7,909 bases of DNA from Flavobacteriales bacterium (GTDB lineage: Bacteria; Bacteroidota; Bacteroidia; Flavobacteriales; UA16), in the NCBI GenBank assembly GCA_030831885.1, contig JAURKF010000042.1:1-7909 (forward strand), read 5' to 3'. The notes below the pieces were generated by a model. That model was not told the DNA's origin and did no database searches. It worked only from the letters and a program-made list of their open reading frames with translations. Shown here one piece after another: positions 1-5,688 of this stretch. How positions within the stretch are numbered: the stretch's first letter is position 1; the number at the start of each line of letters is the position of its first letter. The translations under genes were made by a program, and so were the position numbers.

Positions 1-66
1 AAACATGGCCTGTGCCACTTCGGGCAACACCGGAGTTGTCGCGGCATTATCGAGATAAACATTCAT
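1..66 (-). CDS. Cysteine desulfurase (class V aminotransferase family), N-terminal fragment
   Basis: The reverse strand from the ATG at 66-64 encodes 22 residues before the window ends, so this is the 5' end of a longer gene. The peptide contains YLDNAATTP followed by V-x-P-E-V, the characteristic N-terminus of NifS/IscS/SufS-type cysteine desulfurases. These are PLP enzymes that remove sulfur from cysteine to give alanine and a persulfide for Fe-S cluster and thio-cofactor synthesis in the cytoplasm. The PLP lysine and catalytic cysteine lie outside the window, so the subtype (IscS, NifS or a paralogue) cannot be decided. The gene lies 62 bp downstream of glmM on the same strand with no hairpin terminator between them, so co-transcription is plausible. 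No Shine-Dalgarno sequence is visible. Confidence 0.85.
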   Translation of the reverse strand, partial: MNVYLDNAATTPVLPEVAQAMF

Positions 67-128
67 GGGACAGAAGGCGAAGGAGCATTGCAATCGCTTG
101 TCAAAAGTCGGAAAAAATCAGCGAAAAC

Positions 129-1517
129 TCAAATTCCGGCAACCTCTTTCACGGTTTTCATAACTGATTCGGCCAAAGATGCTGCCTGCTCCTTGCTGAT
201 GTGTTCTGCAATTACTCTAACAATAGGCTCTGTATTGCTTTTGCGCAGGTGTACCCAGCCATCTTCAAAGTCGAGTTTTACACCATCAATCGTATTCACT
301 TGAGCTGTGGGGTAAAGAGATTCTACTTTTTTCAAAATTGCATCCACATCCATGCTCGGTTGTAGCTCAATCTTGTTCTTTGAGATTTCGTAACGAGGAT
401 AGCTGTCTCGCAAAGCCGTCATCGAAAGTTTCTTCTTGGCAAAATGAGTAAGAAACAGGGCAAGACCTGCAAGTGCATCACGACCATAATGCGTTTCAGG
501 ATAAATCACGCCGCCATTTCCTTCGCCGCCGATGACTGCGCAAGTGTGCTTCATTGCTTCCACCACATTTACCTCGCCTACTGCAGCAGCAGTATAGGTA
601 CCGCCATTGCGAATTGTTATATCACGAAGTGCTCGTGTACTCGACAAATTAGAAACCGTGTTGCCGGGGGTTTGAGAAAGAACGTAGTCAGCGACAGCTA
701 CTAATGTGTATTCTTCCCCGAAAACACTGCCATCTTCGCATACAAATGCCAATCGATCTACATCGGGATCTACTACAATCCCCATATGACAACCTTTTGA
801 TTTTACTAGGTTGGAAATATCCGTGAGATGCTCAGGTAATGGCTCCGGATTATGCGGAAAATGACCATTGGGCTCACAATGAATGCGTTCAATGCGCTTC
901 ACGCCTAAAGCATCGAGGAGCGCAGGTATAAATATGCCACCGCTACTGTTCACTGCGTCGACAGCTACATGAAGATCTGCTTTTGCGATGGCTTCAGCAT
1001 CCACCAATTGAAGGCTCTTAATGTGTTGAATGTGTTCGTGCAGATAACTTTTTTCAAGAAAAGATCCCAAATCATGAATTTCCGCAAATGTTGATTCATT
1101 GCTTTCCGCAATTCGGAGAACTTCGGCACCTTCAGCTGCTGAAATAAATTCACCCTTTTCATTGAGAAGTTTCAAAGCGTTCCATTGAATAGGGTTGTGG
1201 CTTGCGGTGAGGATTATCCCGGCATGGGCCTTTTCTGCGGGAACTGCTATTTCGACTGTGGGAGTAGTCGATAAGCCTAAATCAATTACTTCGGCACCCA
1301 TTCCCACAAGTGTATTGCATACCAGACTGTTCACCATACTGCCACTAATACGAGCATCACGGCCAACAACAACACGAATGCGATGTGCATTATTTTTTCG
1401 TTGGATAAGCGTGCAAAACGACGCTGTAAATTTTACTACATCGATAGGAGTGAGGCCTTCGCCTTCTGCACCACCCATGGTGCCGCGTATTCCCGAAATA
1501 GATTTAATAAGTGTCAA
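129..1517 (-). CDS. glmM: Phosphoglucosamine mutase (alpha-D-phosphohexomutase family, archaeal-like type)
   Basis: A 462-residue cytoplasmic enzyme of the phosphohexomutase superfamily, a usual length for the family. All four signature loops are present in order: the phosphoserine loop TASHNP at residues 104-109 (catalytic Ser106), the Mg-binding loop DPDVDR at 250-255, the sugar-binding loop GEGNGG at 331-336, and the phosphate-binding loop RKSNTEP at 425-431. The expected reaction is glucosamine-6-phosphate to glucosamine-1-phosphate, feeding UDP-GlcNAc for peptidoglycan and lipopolysaccharide. DPDVDR and GEGNGG resemble archaeal and Bacteroidota enzymes more than E. coli GlmM, so some phosphomannomutase activity cannot be excluded from sequence. 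The start is a TTG codon (1517-1515). An in-frame TGA lies three codons upstream (1526-1524), so no upstream ATG is possible, and the protein begins with the conserved stretch T-L-I-K-S-I-S-G-I-R-G-T. Phosphomannomutase is the main alternative name. Confidence 0.93.
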   Translation of the reverse strand: MTLIKSISGIRGTMGGAEGEGLTPIDVVKFTASFCTLIQRKNNAHRIRVVVGRDARISGSMVNSLVCNTLVGMGAEVIDLGLSTTPTVEIAVPAEKAHAGIILTASHNPIQWNALKLLNEKGEFISAAEGAEVLRIAESNESTFAEIHDLGSFLEKSYLHEHIQHIKSLQLVDAEAIAKADLHVAVDAVNSSGGIFIPALLDALGVKRIERIHCEPNGHFPHNPEPLPEHLTDISNLVKSKGCHMGIVVDPDVDRLAFVCEDGSVFGEEYTLVAVADYVLSQTPGNTVSNLSSTRALRDITIRNGGTYTAAAVGEVNVVEAMKHTCAVIGGEGNGGVIYPETHYGRDALAGLALFLTHFAKKKLSMTALRDSYPRYEISKNKIELQPSMDVDAILKKVESLYPTAQVNTIDGVKLDFEDGWVHLRKSNTEPIVRVIAEHISKEQAASLAESVMKTVKEVAGI

Positions 1518-1610
1518 GGCAATTCAAGGTTAATTAAGACGAGCGCAATTTAATGGCTGAAATTGCGAATTAAATCACAGATTCTATCAACATTACCTTT
1601 GCCAAAAGCA
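1518..1610. promoter_or_regulatory. Divergent promoter region between glmM and acpH with two -7-like boxes
   Basis: This 93-bp gap must hold the start signals for both divergent genes. On the plus strand TACCTTTG (1594-1601) matches the Bacteroidota -7 consensus TAnnTTTG exactly and ends 9 nt before the acpH ATG. On the minus strand TAACCTTG (1532-1525) matches with one mismatch and ends 7 nt before the glmM TTG start. Neither has a TTG box 17-23 nt upstream, so both are partial matches. If they are used, the transcripts would be leaderless or nearly so. A perfect inverted repeat lies between the boxes and is listed separately. Confidence 0.4.
1544..1567. repeat. Perfect 8-bp inverted repeat in the glmM/acpH divergent region
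   Basis: CGCAATTT (1544-1551) and AAATTGCG (1560-1567) are exact reverse complements separated by 8 nt. The 16-bp centre-to-centre spacing would suit a dimeric DNA-binding protein, and the dyad lies between the two candidate -7 boxes, 11 nt from the glmM one and 26 nt from the acpH one. It could be an operator shared by both genes. It could also be a transcript hairpin or chance in AT-rich DNA. There is no T-run after it that would make it an intrinsic terminator. Confidence 0.45.
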
Positions 1611-2201
1611 ATGAATTACCTGGCCCATTCTTTTCTTTCCTTTTCAATTGAACCTGTGTTATACGGTCAGTTCATAGCAGATGACGTAAAAGGCAGTCAG
1701 TGGAAGGCCTTTCCTTACGATGTTCAGCAAGGAATTTTGTTGCATCGCTTCATTGATGATTTTACAGATAACCACCCACTTATTGCAGGGGTTCGAAAAT
1801 GCCTGCATCCGAAACTAGGTAAATTCTCTGGGGTTGTGCTTGATGTTTTGCTTGATCATGTGCTTTCTATGCGCTGGGAATCGTATCATTCGGAAAGTCG
1901 TGAAACATGGATTCAATCAACGTATAACCTACTTGCGGCGCGAAGTGAGCAAATGAGTGATAGGCGCAAGTTTATACTAGGTAACATGATGAGGCACGAC
2001 TGGATGGAGATGTATGCCTCTAGTGAGGGACTAGATGCCATACTAACCCAAATGTCGATTCGAATACCTCTTGAAAACCCCTTGAAACAAGGGCTTGAAG
2101 TGTTTGAAGACCACCGAACGGCTATAGTTTCCACATTTGATGAATTTTTTCCTGAAATCATTTCGGTGACTCAAGCCAAATTAGATACTTTTGCCCCCTA
2201 A
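1611..2201 (+). CDS. acpH: Acyl carrier protein phosphodiesterase (AcpH / DUF479 family)
   Basis: A 196-residue soluble protein, close to the roughly 193 residues of E. coli AcpH, which removes the 4'-phosphopantetheine arm from holo-ACP and so affects fatty acid synthesis. The family pattern is clear: M-N-Y-L-A-H at the N-terminus, ADDVKG (residues 23-28), the H-R-F-I-D-D-F-T-D segment (45-53) and L-D-V-L-L-D-H (77-83), with histidines and aspartates suited to metal binding in this HD-like fold. The ATG at 1611 is chosen because the family begins exactly there. An in-frame TTG at 1563 would add 16 residues not expected in the family and would run through the inverted repeat. The gene diverges from glmM and is followed after 40 bp by a secreted-protein gene on the same strand. 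In Bacteroidota the substrate is inferred from the family, not shown. Confidence 0.85.
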   Translation: MNYLAHSFLSFSIEPVLYGQFIADDVKGSQWKAFPYDVQQGILLHRFIDDFTDNHPLIAGVRKCLHPKLGKFSGVVLDVLLDHVLSMRWESYHSESRETWIQSTYNLLAARSEQMSDRRKFILGNMMRHDWMEMYASSEGLDAILTQMSIRIPLENPLKQGLEVFEDHRTAIVSTFDEFFPEIISVTQAKLDTFAP

Positions 2202-2241
2202 CCGAAATTAAACTTTAGGCACCCGATTGCAGATTCTTTTT

Positions 2242-3042
2242 ATGAAATCGCTAGTGGCAAAAAGATGGATTGCTTTGTTGGCTATGTTTCTCGTAAACAT
2301 GGTATGCTTAGCTGGTAACATCATGCTTGAAGGCCGCTACCAGCAACGCAATATTTTCGTCATCAATGCAGCAGCGCCGGATGGTAATGGTTATTGCATC
2401 TATGAAGTGGTGGTGAATGGATTAGTTACAACGGATGAAATCAATACACAAGCCTTCGAGATTGATCTTACCATTTATGGCTTGAAGAACGGTGATCCCG
2501 TAACTATTCTTATTAAGCATAAAGATGGGTGCACTCCTAAAATTCTGAATCCTGGAGCGTTGGAGCCGTCGCCTACGTTTGTCTGCACATCAATTATCTG
2601 CGGAATTAATGGAGCTCTTACCTGGGAAACAACCAGTGAGAACGGCAAGATTCCATTTATTGTCCAACAGTATAAATGGAATCGTTGGGTTACTATCGGT
2701 GAAGTGCAGGGTAACGGAACCAATGTTAAAAATGTATATCGCCATCAGACGCAACTTACGAGCGGGTTGAATAAATTTCGGGTTGTACAAAAAAGTTTCG
2801 AGGGAGACCTAAGAAAATCTCCCGTTTGTGAAGTAACAAGCACTGTTGAAGTTGTCAATTTCAGGTACGATAAAAAATCGAAATCGGTTTATTTCACGTC
2901 GGAAACCACCTACGAATTATTCAACTTGTTTGGGCAAGTCGTAAAACGCGGCAGAGGAACATCCATTGACTGTTCAGCCCTGGGCAAAGGGGAGTATTGG
3001 GTGAGCTTCGATAACCAAACTCAGAAGTTTACCAAAAAATAA
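2242..3042 (+). CDS. Secreted protein of unknown function with short T9SS type-A C-terminal sorting domain
   Basis: A 266-residue protein. The ATG at 2242 is preferred over an in-frame TTG at 2227 because it gives a standard signal peptide: K-S-L-V-A-K-R followed by a hydrophobic stretch to about residue 25 (cleavage near C-L-A-G). The middle (about 30-205) is beta-rich with scattered cysteines (52, 97, 115, 120, 196) and looks like one or two Ig/fibronectin-like modules; I do not recognise a family. The end (about 222-266) has the T9SS type-A layout: Y-E-L-F-N-L-F-G-Q-V-V-K, then S-I-D-C-S-A-L-G-K-G-E-Y-W-V, ending in F-T-K-K. It lacks the Y-P-N-P motif often found at the front of this domain. 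Export through T9SS to the cell surface or medium is expected. It lies 40 bp after acpH with no terminator between, so it may share that transcript. Confidence 0.75.
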   Translation: MKSLVAKRWIALLAMFLVNMVCLAGNIMLEGRYQQRNIFVINAAAPDGNGYCIYEVVVNGLVTTDEINTQAFEIDLTIYGLKNGDPVTILIKHKDGCTPKILNPGALEPSPTFVCTSIICGINGALTWETTSENGKIPFIVQQYKWNRWVTIGEVQGNGTNVKNVYRHQTQLTSGLNKFRVVQKSFEGDLRKSPVCEVTSTVEVVNFRYDKKSKSVYFTSETTYELFNLFGQVVKRGRGTSIDCSALGKGEYWVSFDNQTQKFTKK

Positions 3043-3051
3043 GCGCTTATT
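3038..3051. repeat. 14-bp perfect palindrome over a stop codon
   Basis: AATAAGCGCTTATT is a perfect palindrome containing the TAA stop (3040-3042) of the secreted-protein gene. It has no natural loop. As RNA it would form at most a 5-bp AT stem closed over GCGC, so it is a poor terminator by itself. It could be a protein site or chance. Confidence 0.4.
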
Positions 3052-3074
3052 ACCAAGAGCGATTACGTTGTAGG

Positions 3075-3097
3075 CCCGAATTTTTCCGGATTTTTTT
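3075..3097 (+). terminator. Weak terminator-like sequence after the secreted-protein gene
   Basis: A short imperfect stem can be drawn between CCGAA (3076-3080) and TTCCGG (3084-3089, one bulge), followed directly by seven T residues (3091-3097). It lies about 33 bp after the stop codon and before a new promoter candidate, where a terminator is expected. The stem is only 3-5 bp, so the call is weak. Confidence 0.3.
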
Positions 3098-3190
3098 ATG
3101 TGGTTATTTTTCATTGGCTGTCATTGAAGTGAGAGGAAAGAAGCACGCACGAGTTGGGGCGACTAATTTTTTACACCAATATGTATGCGC

Positions 3191-3223
3191 TTGCGTGTAA
3201 TGCTATTGAACAACATACATTTG
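3191..3223 (+). promoter_or_regulatory. Bacteroidota-type promoter for the lipoprotein-deiminase-acyltransferase cluster
   Basis: TTG (3191-3193), a 22-nt spacer and TACATTTG (3216-3223) match the Bacteroidota housekeeping promoter pattern TTG-N17-23-TAnnTTTG. A start about 5-7 nt downstream (around 3229) would leave a leader of roughly 42 nt before the ATG at 3272. No Shine-Dalgarno sequence is seen in that leader, as is common in this phylum. The rest of the 229-bp gap (3043-3271) shows no ORF or RNA gene that I can support. Confidence 0.6.
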
Positions 3224-3271
3224 TGAGTATTACCATCCTCATTTTAACGGCAGCGTAGCCTCACTTTACAC

Positions 3272-3925
3272 ATGTCTCAAATTCTTCGCATAGCGTTCGT
3301 TTTTATCGTCACGTTTTTGATAGGGTCGTGTAAGAAGGAAACAGATGTCAATTATGTGCTCCGAGGACAAGTTAGAGACGCCGACGAAAACTCGGGTATT
3401 GCGGACGCAGAGATTATTGTAGAAAAGCAAGTTGTGCAAAGCGGTGTTTACGGCAATACCTATCAAAATGCACTTACTACTACGACAGCGGCCAATGGAA
3501 ATTATGAAGGGAACTGGCCCCGTGAAAATTTTGCTGCTTTGCGACTGGTGGCAAAGAAAACAAATTATATCCCGGCTTTCATTCTATTGGATATCGACGC
3601 TTTCGAAGTTGATAAAGAAATTACACAGGATGTTGAACTCTATAAGGAGGCTTTTACAACCTTCCGTTTTACCCATACAAATGGGAATAGCTCAGACCGA
3701 CTATCGTTCACTTTTCTAAATGCCAATTTCAATTGTAATTGTTGTGCGAATGGTTGGAAAACTTGGCAAGGTGCTTCGATTGATACTTCCTTTACTTGCC
3801 GGGTGTATGGAAATCGATGGCTTAAGTACCAAGTTCAAACCCAGGTGGGGTTTGCCGATTCTTCGTTTGTAGATAGTATCTATTGTCCGGCATTTGTCAC
3901 AACAACGCATGACATTAACTATTAA
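3272..3925 (+). CDS. Lipoprotein with carboxypeptidase-regulatory-like (Ig-fold) domain, function unknown
   Basis: A 217-residue protein with a lipoprotein signal peptide: a hydrophobic run (residues 4-17) then the lipobox I-G-S-C with Cys20 as the lipidated residue, followed by K-K. After the anchor, residues about 27-125 (L-R-G-Q-V-R-D-A-D, then G-I-A-D-A-E-I-I-V, then A-N-G-N-Y) follow the pattern of a carboxypeptidase regulatory-like beta-sandwich, common in Bacteroidota surface proteins. The C-terminal part is unrecognised and contains a cysteine cluster NCNCC (residues 154-158) plus Cys176 and Cys205, which could form disulfides or bind metal. It is the first gene after the promoter at 3191-3223. 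The secreted deiminase follows after 57 bp, so the two are probably co-transcribed. Envelope localisation is well supported; function is not. Confidence 0.75.
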   Translation: MSQILRIAFVFIVTFLIGSCKKETDVNYVLRGQVRDADENSGIADAEIIVEKQVVQSGVYGNTYQNALTTTTAANGNYEGNWPRENFAALRLVAKKTNYIPAFILLDIDAFEVDKEITQDVELYKEAFTTFRFTHTNGNSSDRLSFTFLNANFNCNCCANGWKTWQGASIDTSFTCRVYGNRWLKYQVQTQVGFADSSFVDSIYCPAFVTTTHDINY

Positions 3926-3982
3926 TTTAAAATACGCACTCTCGTAACTATGCATTCACACACACATCCTTTTTTTGCGCGC

Positions 3983-5686
3983 ATGAAGAAGTCAGCACTA
4001 ACGGTTCTCATCGTTTTCATAACGGCGCTTTCTTCCACGGCACAAATTACCTCACCTCCAAACTTTTCGAATTTGCGCGCAATGGCTGAATGGGAGGAAG
4101 TTCAGGCTATCACAATCGCATGGACATCCTTTCCTGCAATCTTGAAACAAATAGTAGCGGCAGCGCGCCTGGAAACGCAGGTAATTATTCTGAGTGATGA
4201 CGTTCAGGGAACTGAGGATTATCTGCTCTCATCCAATACAGGCGGTGCTGCATTTGCCAACCTTGATAATATTGTTATTGTAGATGCCAATTACGATAGC
4301 ATATGGTTGCGCGATTATGCTGCTAATCCGGTTTATGGCAATGAGGTAGACTCGCTTGTATTAGTCGATTGGTTATATAACCGCAATCGCCCTAATGATG
4401 ACACCTCGCCATTGTATGTGGCAGATCAGTTAAATCTTGATTTGTATGAAACATCGCAGTCACCTTACGATCTGGTTAACACCGGAGGTAATTATATGAG
4501 TGACGGATTCGGAACTGCATTTGCTTCGGAATTGGTTCTCGAGGAGAATGATGGTGATGGCGATTATCCCATTTTTTATCCGACACATACATCGAATGAG
4601 ATTGATAACATTCTGGAAACATTTATGGGCATTCACACATACATCAAAATGCCCACGTTGCCGTATGATGGAATCCATCATATCGACATGCATATGAAAC
4701 TGGTAGATGAGGAAACATTGCTTGTATCGGAATATCCTACAGGTGTCGCCGATGGGCCGCAAATCAACGCCAACATAAATTACGTGCTGAGCAACTATCA
4801 AAGCAAATTCGGCACACCCTTCCGCGTGGTTCGAATACCCGCCCCGCCAAGCACACAAGGCAATTATCCTGATAATAATGGAGCCTACAGAACATACACC
4901 AATGCCATTTTCGTAAATAATTCGATAATCTTTCCTACCTATCGTGAGCAATATGATACAACTGCTATGCGTATCTGGGGCCAAGTATGCCCGGGTTATA
5001 CGCTGGTTGGAATTGATTGCGATAACACAGGCAACAATATAATAGCCCAAAGTGGAGCAATTCATTGTATTACACATACTGTTGGTGTGGCAGATCCGTT
5101 ACTGATATCTCATCAACCTTTGAGTGACACGTTTGATAATTTGAATCCATACTTCGTGTCGGCTTATTTAAATCATCGTTCGGGTGTTGATCGAGCTACT
5201 CTTTATTGGAGATTGAATGGCGCAACTGGATTTTCAGCCTTGGATATGGTTGCTAATGGAAGCAATTGGGAAGCATACATTCCCGCACAGGCTATCGGTT
5301 CAGTTATAGAGTATTATATCGAGGGTGAATCTGTGAGCGGAAAAGTTCAGGTACGCCCAATGCCTGCTCCTGTTGCGTTCTGGTCGTTTGAAATTTTGGG
5401 TGAGTCTGTTGGATTAGAAGAAATTTCTGCAGCGAAAATCAACCGAGTTTATCCAAATCCTGCCTCTGCTATTACATGCATTGAAGTGAACTCGCTTCGC
5501 GAAAATTATGCATCTATTATCCTGGCGGATTTCACTGGTCGCGTAGTGGCTACGATTCATGACGGTGCTTTGCGCAGAGGAGAATCTAATTTCTTTTTTA
5601 ACGCTGAATTATTTGCTCCCGGAGTATACCAGGTAGTAATCCAAACCAAAACCAAACGGCAAACCATGCCCGTGCTGGTTCAATAG
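3983..5686 (+). CDS. Secreted peptidylarginine-deiminase-like enzyme (PPAD / agmatine deiminase family) with T9SS sorting domain
   Basis: A 567-residue protein counted from the ATG at 3983. It has a signal peptide (M-K-K start, cleavage after S-T-A-Q near residue 21), a guanidino-modifying catalytic domain (about 22-385), an Ig-like domain (about 390-470) and a T9SS type-A tail (Y-P-N-P at 490-493 to the end). This is the domain order and near length of P. gingivalis PPAD (about 556 residues), which converts peptidyl-arginine to citrulline and ammonia. Active-site positions are present: W-L-R-D with Asp111, HID (His233, Asp235), Asn307 in Y-T-N, and the nucleophile Cys362 in I-H-C. The N-R-N-R-P-N-D-D segment (Arg134, Arg136) matches the PPAD arginine pair that binds the substrate C-terminal carboxylate. 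An in-frame ATG at 3950 would add a histidine-rich 11-residue extension and is less likely. A free-arginine or agmatine deiminase is the alternative. The acyltransferase begins 2 nt after the stop. Confidence 0.85.
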   Translation: MKKSALTVLIVFITALSSTAQITSPPNFSNLRAMAEWEEVQAITIAWTSFPAILKQIVAAARLETQVIILSDDVQGTEDYLLSSNTGGAAFANLDNIVIVDANYDSIWLRDYAANPVYGNEVDSLVLVDWLYNRNRPNDDTSPLYVADQLNLDLYETSQSPYDLVNTGGNYMSDGFGTAFASELVLEENDGDGDYPIFYPTHTSNEIDNILETFMGIHTYIKMPTLPYDGIHHIDMHMKLVDEETLLVSEYPTGVADGPQINANINYVLSNYQSKFGTPFRVVRIPAPPSTQGNYPDNNGAYRTYTNAIFVNNSIIFPTYREQYDTTAMRIWGQVCPGYTLVGIDCDNTGNNIIAQSGAIHCITHTVGVADPLLISHQPLSDTFDNLNPYFVSAYLNHRSGVDRATLYWRLNGATGFSALDMVANGSNWEAYIPAQAIGSVIEYYIEGESVSGKVQVRPMPAPVAFWSFEILGESVGLEEISAAKINRVYPNPASAITCIEVNSLRENYASIILADFTGRVVATIHDGALRRGESNFFFNAELFAPGVYQVVIQTKTKRQTMPVLVQ

Positions 5687-5688
5687 TT

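Noticed and set aside
67..128. Terminator or separate promoter between glmM and the cysteine desulfurase
   Set aside because: No GC stem with a T-run and no convincing TAnnTTTG box on the minus strand; only the trivial palindrome ATTGCAAT is present.
1563..1610. Upstream TTG start for acpH
   Set aside because: It would add 16 residues before the conserved family N-terminus and read through the inverted repeat and the -7-like box.
3152..3172. Hairpin AGTT/GACT followed by a T-run as a terminator
   Set aside because: The stem is only four pairs including a G-T pair, it lies just before a good promoter, and no gene ends nearby.
4460..5077. 205-residue open frame on the minus strand inside the deiminase gene
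   Set aside because: It is fully antisense to the conserved catalytic domain, and its product shows no recognisable domain or signal and has unlikely composition.
3950..5686. Plain agmatine deiminase (AguA) as the name for the deiminase gene
   Set aside because: AguA is a cytoplasmic single-domain enzyme. This protein has a signal peptide, an Ig-like domain, a T9SS tail and the PPAD-type arginine pair.
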